Below are positions 36,316 through 48,421 of a stretch of 64,000 bases of DNA, in pieces. A program made the translations under genes and the position numbers. Source of the stretch: Cololabis saira. Taxonomy: Eukaryota; Chordata; Actinopteri; Beloniformes; Belonidae. The stretch's first letter is position 1. Each line of letters starts with the position of its first letter. The stretch is from positions 912,501 through 976,500 of the forward strand of contig NC_084592.1 of the NCBI RefSeq assembly GCF_033807715.1, given 5' to 3'. The notes beneath the pieces were generated by a model. That model had not been told where the DNA came from and made no database searches. It saw only the letters and a program-made list of their open reading frames with translations.

Positions 36316-38047
36316 TCAAACCATTCAAAAGTTATAGTCAGAAAATATGGACAACCAATCAGAAGAAGGGGCGGGGCTAATTAAGGCCAACGAAGCTCAA
36401 GGACTCTTTACAGAGTCCCATGACACCACCCACGACTCTCTATGTTAAACCATTCCAAAGTTATAGCAGAAAATCGGGACAACTAATCAGAAGAAGGGGC
36501 GGGGCTAATTAAGGCCAACGAAGCTTAAGGACTCATTACAGAGTCCCATGACACCACCCACAACTCTCTATGTCAAACCATTCAAAAGTTATGGTAGAGA
36601 AAAGTTTTCTAGGGGGCGCTGTTGAGCCGTTAGGCCACGCCCATTAATGCAAACCATGAAATATCACATTTATCGCCAAGTCTGGCTTGCATGCAAAATT
36701 TGGTGACTTTTGGAGAACTATCAAATATGGACCAATCACATGAAGGGGGGGCGCGCCTTTTGGCGTCTAGCGCCGCCACGGTAACGCTTTTGAAAGAGAA
36801 AAGTAATGCGTGGTGTCGCAGGATGTAGACGCACATTTTGATGTATAACACACCTGGGTGCACGTTTCGGTTCGGGCTGAATTAACTGCCGAAGGAATGG
36901 CATAAATTTCGCCAAAATGACATAATTTATTCAAAATGGCCGACGTCCTGTTCGGTTTCGGCCATGGCTCCAAGAGACTTTTCTTTAAGTTGTGCCATGA
37001 TACAGGTGTGTAGCGATTTTCGTGCATGTACGTCAAACCGTATTGTGGGGCTTGAGGCACAAAGTTTTCCGGGGGGCGCTGTTGAGCCATTTTGCCACGC
37101 CCATTAATGCAAACCATGAAATATCAAATTTATCGCCAGGCCTGGCTTGCATGCCAAATTTGGTGCCTTTTGGGGAACTATCAAATATGGACCAATCAGA
37201 TGAAGGGGGGGTGCGCTTGTTGGCGTCTAGCGTCGCCACGGTAACACTTTTGAAAGAGAAAAGTAATGCGTGTAGTCGCAGGATGGAGACGCACATTTTG
37301 ATGTATAACACATCTGGGTTCACGATACGGTTCGGGCTGAATTAACTCTCGAAGGAATGGCATATATTGCTCCAAAATTACTCGATTAATTCAGAATGTT
37401 CAAAATGGCCGACTTCCTGTTCGGTTTAGGCCATGGCGCCAAGAGACTTTTCTTTAAGTTGTCACATGATACAGGTGTGTACCGATTTTCCTTCATGTAC
37501 GTCACACCGTATTATGGGGCTTGAGGCACAAAGTTTTTTCTGTCGAACCAATCAGATGAAGGGTGGGCGCGCTTTTTGGCGTCTAGCGTCGCCACGGTAA
37601 CGCTTTTGAAAGAGAAAAGTAATGCGTGTTGTCGCAGGATGGAGACGCACATTTTGATGTATAACACACCTGGGTGCACGTTACGGTTCGGGCTGAATTA
37701 ACTTTCGAAGGAATGGCATAAATTTCGCCAAAATGACACGATTAATTCAAAATGGCCGACTTCCTGTTTGGTTTCGGGCATGACGGCAAGAGACTTTTCT
37801 TTAAGTTGTCCCATGATACAGGTGTGTACCGATTTTCGTGCATGTACGTCAAACCGTATTGTGGGGCTTGAGGCACAAAGTTTTCAAGGGGGCGCTGTTG
37901 AGCCATTTTGCCACACCCAATAATGCAAACCATTAAATATCAAATTTTTCGCCAGGCCTGACTTGGGTGCAAAATTTGGTGACTTTTTGGGCATGTTAAG
38001 GGGGGCAAAAAGGCCATCACTTTGTCAGGAAAATAATAATAATAATA

Positions 38048-40666
38048 ATTAAAGCTGCAAGCAGCGATGAACGGGCCCTCGCACTCACGGCCACCGCCCC
38101 CCATAAGCATATCAGAAATGACACCACCCACGACTTCCTATGTCAAACCATTCAAAAGTTATAGCAGAAAAAAGGGACAACCAATCAGAAGAAGGGGCGG
38201 GGCTAATTCAGGCCAATGAAGGTCAAGGACTCCATACAGCATCTGATGACACCATCCACGACTCTCTATGTCAAACCATTCAAAAGTTATAGCAGAAAAT
38301 CGGGACAACCAATCAGAAGAAGGGGCGGAGCTAATTAAGGCCAAAGAAGGTCAAGGACTCCATAAAGAATCTGATGACACCACCCACGACTCTCTATGTC
38401 AAACCATTCCAAAGTTATAGCTGAAAAAAGGGACAACCAATCAGAAGAAGGGGCGGGGCTAATTCAGGCCAACGAAGGTCAAGGACTCCATAAAGAATCT
38501 GATGACACCACCTACGACTTCCTATGTCAAACCATTCAAAAGTTATAGCAGAAAAAAGGGACAACCAATCAGAAGAAGTGGCGGGGCTAATTAAGGCCAA
38601 TGAAGGTCAAGGACTCCATACAGAATCTGATGGCACCACCCAAGACTCTCTATGTCAAACCATTCCAAAGTTATAGCAGAAAATCGGGACAACCAATCAG
38701 AATAAGGGGCGGGGCTAATTAAGGCCAACGAAGCTTAAGAACTCATTACAGAGTCCCATGACACCACCCACGACTTCCTATGTCAAACCATTCAAAAGTT
38801 ATAGCAGAAAAAAGGGACAACCAATCAGAAGAAGGGGCGGGGCTAATTAAGGCTAACAAAGCTTGAGGACTCATTACAGAGTCCCATGACACCACCCAAG
38901 ACTCTCTATGTTAAACAATTCCAAAGTTATGGCAGAGAAAAGTATTCTAGGGGGCGCTGTTGAGTCGTTAGGCCACACCCATTAATGCAAGCCATGAAAT
39001 ATCAAATTTATCGCCAGGCCTGGCTTGCATGCAAAATTTGGTGACTTTTGGAGAACTATCAAATATGGACCAATCAGATGAAGGGGGGGCGCGCCTTTTG
39101 GCGTCTAGCGTCGCCACGGTAACACTTTTGAAAGAGAAAAGTAATGCGCGTAGTCGCAGGATGGAGACGAACATTTTGATGTATAACACACTTGGGGACA
39201 CGTTACGGTTCGGGCTGAATTAACTGCCGAAGGAATAACATAAATTTCGCTAAAATGACACGATTAATTCAAAATGGCCGACATCCTGTTCGGTTTCGGG
39301 CATGACCCCAAGAGACTTTTGTTTAAGTTGCGCCATGATACAGGTGTGTACCGATTTCCGTGCATGTACGTCTAACAGTATTGTGGGGCTTGAGGCACAA
39401 AGTTTTCAAGGGGGCGCTGTTGAGCCATTTTGCCACGCCCATTAATGCAAACCATTAAATACCAAATTTTTCGCCAGGCCTGGCTTGGGTGCAAAATTTG
39501 GTGCCTTTTGGGGAACTATCAAATATGGACCAATCACATGAAGGGGGGGTGCGCTTGTTGGCGTCTAGCGTCGCCACGGTAACACTTTGGAAAGAGAAAA
39601 GTAATGCGTGTAGTCGCAGGATGGAGACGCACATTTTTATGTATAACACATCTGGGTTCACGATACGGTTCGGGCTGAATTAATTCTCGAAGGAATGGCA
39701 TATATTGCTCCAAAATTACGCGATTAATGCAGAATGTTCAAAATGGCCGACTTCCTGTTCGGTTTCGGCCATGGCGCCAAGAGACTTTTCTTTTAGTTGC
39801 GACATGATACAGGTGTGTACCGATTTCCATTCATGTACGTCAAAGCGTATTATTGGGCTTGAGGCGCAAAGTTTTTTCTGTCTGAACCAATCAGATGAAG
39901 GGTGGGCACGCTTTTTGGCGTCTAGCGTCGCCACGGTAACGCTTTCGAAAGAGAAAAGTAATGCGTGTGGTCGCAGGAGGGAGACGCACATTTTGATGTA
40001 TAACACACTTGGGGGAACGTTACGGTTCGGGCTGAATTAACTGCCGAAGGAAGGCATAAATTTCGCCAAAATGACACGATTAATTCAAAATGGCCGACTT
40101 CCTGTTCGGTTTCTCGACATGACTCCCAGAGACTTTTCTTTAAGTTGCGCCATGATATAGGTGTGTACCGATTTTCGTGCATGTACGTCAAACCGTATCG
40201 TGGGGCTTGAGGCACAAAGTTTTCAAGGGGGCGCTGTTGAGCCATTTTGCCACGCCCATTAATGCAAACCATTAAATATCAAATTTTTCGCCAGGCCTGA
40301 CTTGCATGCAAAATTTGGTGACTTTTTGGGCACGTTTAGGGGGGCAAAAAGGCCTTCCTTTTGTCAGGAAAATAATAATAATAATAATAAAAATTCCTAC
40401 AGATACAATAGGGCCTTCGCACTGAAGGTGCTCGGGCCCTAATAATAATAATAATAATAATAAAAATTCCTGCAAATACAATAGGGCCTTCGCACTGCAA
40501 GTGCTCGGGCCCTAATAATAATAATAATAATAATAATAAAAATTCCTGCAAATACAATAGGGCCTTCGCACTGCAAGTGCTCGGGCCCTAATAATAATAA
40601 AAAAAAAAATACAAATAATTCCTACAGATACAATAGGGCCTTCGCACTGAAGGTGCTCGGGCCCTA
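38048..40666 (+). repeat. Array element 12 (2619 bp)
   Basis: About seven 128-bp units (38115-38945), 460-bp units at 38951 and 39410, a deleted unit at about 39870, a terminal piece from 40228, and four terminal hairpins from 40374. Confidence 0.85.
40374..40666 (+). repeat. Four tandem terminal hairpins separated by (AAT)n
   Basis: Each ~65-70-bp unit is (AAT)n, aaaattcct, acaatagggccttcgcac, loop, gtgctcgggcccta. Two hairpin types occur in the order a-b-b-a: type a has cctacagata and ctgaaggtgc; type b has cctgcaaata and ctgcaagtgc. In type a the first G of ggtgc pairs with T by wobble, so the stem is kept. The last unit abuts the next element start at 40667. Confidence 0.88.
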
Positions 40667-41099
40667 ATTAAAGCTGCAAGCAGCAATGAACGGGCCCTCG
40701 CACTCACGTCAACCGCCCCCCATAAGCATATCAGAAATGACACCACCCACGACTTCCTATGTCAAACTCTTCAAAAGTTATAGCAGAAAAAAGGGACGAC
40801 CAGTCAGAAGAAGGGGCGGGGCTAATTCAGGGCAAAGAAGATCAAGGACTCATTACAGAGTCCCATGACACCACCCACGACTCTCTATGTCAAAACATTC
40901 AAAAGTTATAGCAGAAAATAGGGACAACCAATCAGAAAAAGGGACTGGGCTAATTGTCACCAATTATGGTCAAGGACTCAATACCGAGTCCCATGACACC
41001 ACCCACGACTCTCTATGTCAAACCTTTCAAAAGTTATGGCAGAAAAAAGTATTCTAGGGGGCGCTGTTGAGCCGTGAGGACACGCCCATTAATGCAAAC

Positions 41100-41880
<781 letters not shown>

Positions 41881-41885
41881 CGATC

Positions 41886-41949
41886 CAAGATGGCGGCCAC
41901 GCCCGACGTTCTCAGGCAGTCAATGCGGCGCCTCGACCAAGATGGCGGC
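41886..41949 (+). promoter_or_regulatory. YY1-like doublet, copy 4
   Basis: caagatggcggc at 41886-41897 and 41938-41949. Confidence 0.5.
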
Positions 41950-42137
41950 CGCGCTGAACATCAGCCCCTCCCCCCGCGGGAGCTGCGCGCGCAAACTCCA
42001 CTCAAATTCAAAAGTTATGGCAGAAAATCGGGACAACCAATCAGAAGAAGGGGAAGGGGAAAAGTAATGTGCGTCGTCACAGGACAGAGACGAACATTTT
42101 GATGTAAAAAAAACACAAAAATTGCTGACAAAAATTT

Positions 42138-42213
42138 TGGCATATCAAGCAAGGCTTGAACTCTCCACCTCTGGCAGCAAAGACCGCAATATTCCGGCTG
42201 AGCTAAGTCTCAG
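42138..42213 (-). pseudogene. tRNA-like sequence 8 (subtype A)
   Basis: Related to sequence 3, with additional changes (gccggaat after the A box, gagttcaagccttg as B box), so it is more degraded. Confidence 0.5.
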
Positions 42214-42423
42214 CTACTCCTTTTATTTGACCTACTGGCTTAGGACAGACCAACATAGCGATAAAATGTCTGGAACTTTTTTTTCCTAATTTTTTAAATA
42301 TTTGTAAGTTATAAATATTAGTAAAACCCTACTATTTAAATTATTACTTTTTCTGTAACCATTCTGCCAAGGTTGTAACCGGGCTGAGCCGGGAATATTT
42401 CTGAAGTCACCACATTACAGGGA

Positions 42424-42576
42424 GCTGATTGGTCGGGGGGCGGGGCCGTCATCACCCTACTCGCCACTGATTGGTCGGGGGGCGGGGCCGTCATCACCCT
42501 ACTCGCCACTGATTGGTCGGGGGGCGGGGCCGTCATCACCCTACTCGCCACTGATTGGTCAGGGGGCGGGGCCGGC
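42424..42576. repeat. 42-bp minisatellite, array 6 (4 units)
   Basis: Four homogeneous units. The first three have gggggcggggccgtcatc and the last has cagggggcggggccggcag. Confidence 0.9.
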
Positions 42577-44661
42577 AGACGTTTGAATCAGGAAGCGGGA
42601 GTCAGCGCGAGAGCGACTGGCGGCTCGCGGCAATTTTATTATAAAAAAAGGACAACCAATCAGAAGAAGGGGCGGGGCTAATTCAGGCCAATGAAGTTCA
42701 AGGACTCCATAAAGAAGTTGATGACACCACCCACGACTCTCTATGTCAAACCATTCCAAAGTTATAGCAGAAAATCGGGACAACCAATCAGAAGAAGGGG
42801 CGGGGCTAATTAAGGCCAACGAAGCTTAAGGACTCATTACAGAGTCCCATGACACCACCCACAACTTCCTATGTCAAACCATTCAAAAGTTATGGCAGAG
42901 AAAAGTATTCTAGGGGGCGCTGTTGAGCCGTTAGGCCACGCCCATTAATTGCAAACCATGAAATATCACATTTATCGCCAGACCTGGCTTGCATGCAAAA
43001 TTTGGTGACTTTTGGAGAACTATCAAATATGGACCAATCACATGAAGGGGGGGCGCGCCTTTTGGCGTCTATCGTCGCCACGGTAATACTTTTGAAAGAG
43101 AAAAGTAATGCGTGGTGTCGCAGGATGTAGACGCACATTTTGATGTATAACACACCTGGGTGCACGTTACGGTTCGGGCTGAATTAACTGCCGAAGGAAT
43201 GGCATAAATTTCGCCAAAATGACACAATTTATTCGAAATGGCCGACGTCCTGTTCGGTTTCGGCCATGGCGCCAAGAGACTTTTCTTTTAGTTGTGACAT
43301 GATACAGGTGTGTAGCGATTTTCGTGCATGTACGTCAAACCGTATTGTGGGGCTTGAGGCACAAAGTTTTCCGGGGGGCGCTGTTGAGCCATTTTGCCAC
43401 GCCCATTAATGCAAACCATGAAATATCAAATTTATCGCCAGGCCTGGCTTGCATGCCAAATTTGGTGCCTTTTGGGGAACTATCAAATATGGACCAATCA
43501 GATGAAGGGGGGGTGCGCTTGTTGCCGTCTAGCGTCGCCACGGTAACACTTTCGAAAGAGAAAACTAATGCGTGTAGTCGCAGGATGGAGACACATATTT
43601 TGATGTATAACACATCTGGGTTCACGATACGGTTCGGGCTGAATTAACTCTCGAAGGAATGGCTCATATTGCTCCAAAATTACGCGATTAATTCAGAATG
43701 TTCAAAATGGCCGACTTCCTGTTCGGTTTCGGCCATGGCGCCAAGAGACTTTTCTTTAAGTTGCGACATGATACAGGTGTGTACCGATTTTCGTTCATGT
43801 ACGTCAAAGCGTATTATGGGGCTTGAGGCGCAAAGTTTTTTCTGTCTGAACCAATCAGATGAAGGTTGGGCACGCTTTTTGGCGTCTAGCGTCGCCACGG
43901 TAACGCTTTTGAAAGAGAAAAGTAATGCGTGGTGTCGGAGGATGGAGACGCACATTTTGATGTATAACACACCTGGGTGCACGTTACGGTTCGGGCTGAA
44001 TTAACTTTGGAAGGAATGGCATAAATTTCGCCAAAATGACACGACTAATTCAAAATGGCCGACTTCCTGTTCGGTTTCGGGCATGACCCCAAGAGACTTT
44101 TCTTTCAGTTGCGCCATGATACAGGTGTGTACCGATCTTCGTGCATGTACGTCAAACCGTATCGTGGGGCTTGAGGCACAAAGTTTTCAAGGGGGCGCTG
44201 TTGAGCCATTTTGCCACGCCCATTAATGCAAACCATTAAATATCAAATTTTTCGCCAGGCCTGACTTGGGTGCAAAATTTGGTGACTTTTTGGGCATGTT
44301 AAGGGGGGCAAAAAGGCCATCACTTTGTCAGAAGAAAAATAATAATAATAATTAAAGCTGCAAGCAGCGATGAACGGGCCCTCGCACTCACGGCCACCGC
44401 CCCCCATAAGCATATCAGAAATGACACCACCCATGACTTCCTATGTCAAACCATTCAAAAGTTATAGCAGAAAAAAGGGACAACCAATCAGAAGAAGGGG
44501 CGGGGCTAATTCAGGCAAATGAAGGTCAAGGAGTCCATACAGAGTCTGATGACACCACCCACGACTCTCTGTCAAACCATTCAAAAGTTATAGCAGAAAA
44601 TCGGATAACCTATCAGAAAAAGGGGCGGGGCTAATTTTCACCAATTATGGTAAAGGACTCA

Positions 44662-44663
44662 AT
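44662..44663. repeat. Left AT target-site duplication
   Basis: Sister copies read ggactcaataccgagtccc without interruption (for example at 40975 and 50612). Here the AT of caataccg is present on both sides of the insertion (44662-44663 and 45893-45894). Confidence 0.7.
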
Positions 44664-44725
44664 TCATCGATTTCATGTGACGTCACACAGTACTCGCAGC
44701 GCCATCTTTAGGACCGACTTTCAGC

Positions 44726-44833
44726 ATGCCGTCTATCTGTTGTGCCGTGGGATGCGACAATAATAAGTCTAAAAAAACGGGATTGACCTTTTATCAGTGC
44801 TTTAAGTGGGCCGTGGGATATTGTGATGTTTAA
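44726..44833 (+). pseudogene. THAP-domain N-terminal fragment (transposase exon relic)
   Basis: From the ATG at 44726 the frame reads MPSICCAVGCDNNKSKK, then TGLTFYQC, and stops at 44831-44833 after 35 residues. THAP domains start with Cys-x4-Cys a few residues after Met (C5 and C10 here), followed by basic residues and a hydrophobic-aromatic strand (LTFY), all present. After about residue 24 the sequence (WAVGYCDV) no longer resembles a THAP domain, which suggests an exon end or an internal deletion. THAP domains are zinc-binding DNA-binding modules; here it would have recognised the transposon ends. The remaining zinc ligands are absent, so the fragment cannot fold as a complete domain. Confidence 0.65.
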
Positions 44834-45506
44834 ATGTTCTTTTATTTTCTTCCTTTCACTCGTGTTGAAAGCCGGTTGAAAGCGCTGTAGGAAACAGTCA
44901 TGATGAGGAACGGCTGATCCAGTTAGTTGAAATGAGAAGTTATCTATGATTCCTCCTCATTTCACCACAAAAACCACAATAAAGTGGCAGAAATAAATAA
45001 TATCCTATTATTATATAGGTCCCAGAACATCGGACGGGAGGGAGAGAAAAGGTCCTGTAAGTGGGGGGGGGGGGAAAACAATTAATAACTGCGTGTGGTG
45101 ACGCAATCAAACAGCGAACAGCGTGGAATGAGCGGCGTGTTCGTGGTGTTAAATGCAGCCAGCATGTCAGATCATTACTGAGATGTGGGGAAAAAGCAGA
45201 GGACACGAGATCCAGGCTGAGTTGGATTTGGGAGAGCCGCTTGGTGATGGAGACGTCACGGGACGCACCGCGCAGGAGATCGGGAGCGCAAGATGAACAT
45301 TTGCATTAATAATATAATAAATCATATTTTATATTTTATGTTTTAATAAAGTTTTATGGTGACATGATGATATGCTTTTACTTTCTAGAGTAGTAACGTT
45401 ACTGAAAAAGTGAACTGCCTTCTTACTTTTCATTACATAAACGTATCCTGTGCAGGCAATTCAATGCTGATGCTATTCATCACCAGACTGTCACTTACCT
45501 TTCCTG
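44834..45506. other. Transposon interior without coding sequence
   Basis: AT-rich stretches, a G-run at about 45063-45074 and no frame that continues either terminal coding fragment. It probably joins intronic parts of the two ancestral genes. Confidence 0.5.
45493..45500 (-). other. Consensus 5' splice site inside the transposon
   Basis: On the minus strand the sequence ggaaag|gtaagtgac is a near-perfect donor. It closes the alternative frame HHVEAKKMFAVTGK and supports the view that this was the end of the first coding exon of the minus-strand gene. Confidence 0.45.
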
Positions 45507-45809
45507 TTACCGCGAACATTTTTTTGGCCTCCACATGATGAAGTTTGGCATCTTCCCATCATGATGTGAAGTAGCGGTAAGCTTTGGTACTTTAAAAGCT
45601 TTGAGAGCTTTGCCGGTGTATGGAGAAGGATTGTGGACCAGGTAGATATATATGTCCGCAAACGACAAATCTGGCAGGTTTTTGGCAGACTGGAGTGGAG
45701 TCAGTAATTGATTAGATATTAGATACGGATCGAAACCTAAAGTGTCAATTTTCTGTAGATACCGTTGCTGTTCTTCGGGAGTTAAGTGAGTTATTAGGAT
45801 AGACGTCAT
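45507..45809 (-). pseudogene. N-terminal fragment of a YqaJ-associated transposon protein
   Basis: From the ATG at 45807-45809 (minus strand) the frame gives 100 residues beginning MTSILITHLTPEEQQRYLQK and including DPYLISNQ, DLSFADIYIYLVHNPS and GKALKAFK. The LxxADIxxYLVHxxSxYT...LKAxKS pattern is one I recall from the N-terminus of fish proteins carrying a SWIM finger and a YqaJ-type nuclease domain. The nuclease domain itself is not present. I chose this start because the track upstream runs into the flanking repeat. The end (PNFIMWRPKKCSR) looks shifted: another frame at 45499-45540 reads HHVEAKKMFAVTGK up to a consensus splice donor, so a frameshift or intron boundary is likely. Confidence 0.55.
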
Positions 45810-46923
45810 ATTGGCTGCGCGACGGAAAGGTCCTCGGTCGGTCCTCAAGATGGCGCTGACAACAAAAAATGTCACGTGACTGAAACCCATGAATACCGAG
45901 TCCCATGACACCACCCACGACTCTTTATGTCAAACCATTCAAAAGTTATGGCAGAGAATAGTATTCTAGGGGGCGCTGTTGAGCCGTTAGGCCACGCCCA
46001 TTAATGCAAACCATGAAATATCAAATGTATCGCCAGGCCTGGCTTGCATGCAAAATTTGGTGACTTTTGGAGAACTATCAAACATGGACCAATCAGATGA
46101 AGGGGGGGTGCGCTTGTTGGCATCTAGCGTCGCCACGGTAACACTTTTGAAAGAGAAAAGTAATGCGTCTAGTCGCAGGATGGAGACGCACATTTTGATG
46201 TATAACACACCTGGGTGCACGTTACGGTTCGGGCCGTATTAATTCTCGAAGTAATGGCATATATTGCTCCAAAATTACGTGATTAATTAAGAATGTTCAA
46301 AATGGCCGACTTCCGTTTCGGTTTCGGCCATGGCGCCAAGAGACTTTTCTTTAAGTTGCGACATGATACAGGTGTGTACCGATTTTTGTTCATGTACGTC
46401 AAACCGTATCATGGGGCTTGAGGCACAAAGTTTTTTCTGTCTGAACCAATCAGATGATGGGTGGGCGCGCTTTTTGGCGTCTAGCGTTGCCACGGTAACG
46501 CTTTTGAAAGAGAAAAGTAATGCGTGGTGTCGGAGGATGGAGACGCACATTTTGATGTATAACACACTTGGGGGCACGTTACGGTTCGGGCCGTATTAAC
46601 TGCCGAAGGAATGGCATGAATTTCGCCAAAATGACACGATTAATTCAAAATGGCCGACATCCCGTTCGGTTTCGTGCATGACTCCAAGAGACTTTTCTTT
46701 TAGTTGCCCCATGATACAGGTGTGTACGGATTTTCGTGCATGTACGTCAAACCGTATCGTGGGGCTTGAGGCACAAAGTTTTCCGGGGGGCGCTGTTGAG
46801 CCATTTTGCCACGCCCATTAATGCAAAGCATTAAATATCAAATTTTTCGCCAGGCCTGACTTGCATGCAAAATTTGGTGACTTTTTGGGCACGTTTAGGG
46901 GGGCAAAAAGGCCCTCCTTTCGT

Positions 46924-46925
46924 CA

Positions 46926-46956
<31 letters not shown>
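46924..46956. repeat. (GAAA)n microsatellite replacing part of the (AAT)n tract
   Basis: gtcagaagaaagaaagaaag and onward, seven or so GAAA units, lie exactly where other elements have gtcagaagaaaaataataat. It probably arose by slippage from the gaagaaaa boundary. Confidence 0.9.
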
Positions 46957-47167
46957 AATTCCTACAGATACAATAGGGCCTTCGCACTGAAGGTGCTCGG
47001 GCCCTAATAATAATAATAATAAAAATTCCTGCAAATACAATAGGGCCTTCGCACTGCAAGTGCTCGGGCCCTAATAATAATAATAATAATAAAAATTCCT
47101 GCAAATACAATAGGGCCTTCGCACTGCAAGTGCTCGGGCCCTAATAATAATAATAATAATAATAATA
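46957..47167 (+). repeat. Three tandem terminal hairpins with (AAT)n
   Basis: Hairpin types in the order a-b-b, as in the first three units at 40374-40580, followed by (AAT)n and the next element start. The matching order suggests the two termini derive from one ancestral multi-hairpin end. Confidence 0.88.
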
Positions 47168-47821
47168 ATTAAAGCTGCAAGCAGCGATGAACGGGCCCTC
47201 GCACTCACGGCCACCGCCCCCCATAAGCATATCAGAAAAGACACCATCCACGACTTCCTATGTCAAACCATTCAAAATTTATAGCAGAAAAAAGGGACAA
47301 CCAATCAGAAGAAGGGGCGGGGCTAATTCAGGCCAATGAAGGTCAAGGACTCCATAAAGAATCTGATGACACCACCCACGACTCTCTATGTCAAACCATT
47401 CCAAAGTTATAGCAGAAAATCGGGACAACCAATCAGAAGAAGGGGCGGGGCTAATTAAGGCCAACGAAGCTTAAGGACTCATTACAGAGTCCCATGACAC
47501 CACCCACAACTTCCTATGTCAAACCATTCAAAAGTTATGGCAGATAAAAGTATTTCAGGGGGCGCTGTTGAGCCGTTAGGCCACGCCCATTAATGCAAAC
47601 CATGAAATATCAAATGTATCGCCAGGCCTGGCTTGCATGTAAAATTTGGTGACTTTTGGAGAACTATCAAATATGGACCAATCACATGAAGGGGGGGTGC
47701 GCCTTTTGGCGTCTAGCGTCGCCACGGTAACACTTTTGAAAGAGAAAAGTAATGCGTGTAGTCGCAGGATGTAGACGCACATTTTGATGTAAAAAAAACA
47801 CAAAAATTGCTGACAAAAAAT

Positions 47822-47895
47822 TTCATCATACAGGCTTGAACTCTTGACTTCTGGCACCAAAGACCACAATGCTGTGGCTGAGCTATGTCTCAGCT
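47822..47895 (-). pseudogene. tRNA-like sequence 9 (subtype A, degraded)
   Basis: Minus strand: atagctcagccacagc (A box) and agagttcaagcctg (B-box-like). Shorter than the others by a deletion near 47822 (tttcatcatacaggctt). A T-run follows on the minus strand. Confidence 0.5.
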
Positions 47896-48102
47896 ATACC
47901 TTTCACTTCGACTTACTGGCTTAGGAGAGACCAACATAGCGATAAAATGTCTGGGACTTTTTTTTCCCTAATTTTTGAAATATTTGTAAGGTATAAATAT
48001 TAGTAAAACACTACTATTTTTATTACTTTTTCTGTAACCATTCAACCGAGGTTCTAACCGGGCTGAGCACGGGTCTATTTCAGACGTCACCATATTACAG
48101 GC

Positions 48103-48421
48103 AGCTGATTGGTCGGGGAGCGGGGCCGTCATCACCCTACTCGCCACTGATTGGTCGGGGGGCGGGGCCGTCATCACCCTACTCGCCACTGATTGGTCGG
48201 GGGCGGGGCCGTCATCACCCTACTCGCCACTGATTGGTCGGGGGGCGGGGCCGTCATCACCCTACTCGCCACTGATTGGTCGGGGGCGGGGCCGTCATCA
48301 CCCTACTCGCCACTGATTGGTCGGGGGGCGGGGCCGTCATCACCCTACTTGCCACTGATTGGTCGGGGGGCGGGGCTGTCATCACCCTACTCGCCACTGA
48401 TTGGTCGGGGGGCGGGGCCAG
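48103..48421. repeat. 42-bp minisatellite, array 7 (about 8 units)
   Basis: The longest array. Two units are 41 bp because one G is missing (tcgggggcgggg), which shifts the coding frame and argues further against a protein. A cagacgtcacc lies upstream in place of tgacgtca. Confidence 0.9.

Larger units (their letters stand above)
34977..38047 (+). repeat. Array element 11 (3071 bp), with subtype B tRNA-like module
   Basis: About four and a half 128-bp units (35045-35620), a 460-bp unit at 35621 broken at ~35850, tRNA-like sequence, AT core and segment B to 36315, 128-bp units, 460-bp units at 36611 and 37071, a deleted unit at about 37530, and a terminal piece from 37886. It is the only element besides number 2 with segment B. 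Confidence 0.85.
44664..45892. mobile_element. Internally deleted ISL2EU-type DNA transposon (1229 bp)
   Basis: The left end tcatcgatttcatgtgacgt and the right end, reversed, tcatgggtttcagtcacgtg form terminal inverted repeats. Similarity continues to cagcgccatctttaggaccgac against cagcgccatcttgaggaccgac, about 60 bp in all. The target duplication is AT. Just inside the left TIR is the start of a THAP-domain protein on the plus strand, and just inside the right TIR the start of a YqaJ-associated protein on the minus strand. From memory, ISL2EU elements encode a THAP-bearing transposase and a YqaJ nuclease and duplicate two bases. The central catalytic parts of both are missing here, so this copy cannot move on its own. 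Confidence 0.7.
44351..47167 (+). repeat. Array element 14 (2817 bp), interrupted by an ISL2EU-like transposon
   Basis: 128-bp units (44420-44660) are interrupted at ggactcaat by the 1229-bp transposon and resume at ataccgagtcc (45893). Then come a 460-bp unit at 45969, a deleted unit at about 46437, a terminal piece from 46787, a GAAA microsatellite and three terminal hairpins. Confidence 0.85.
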
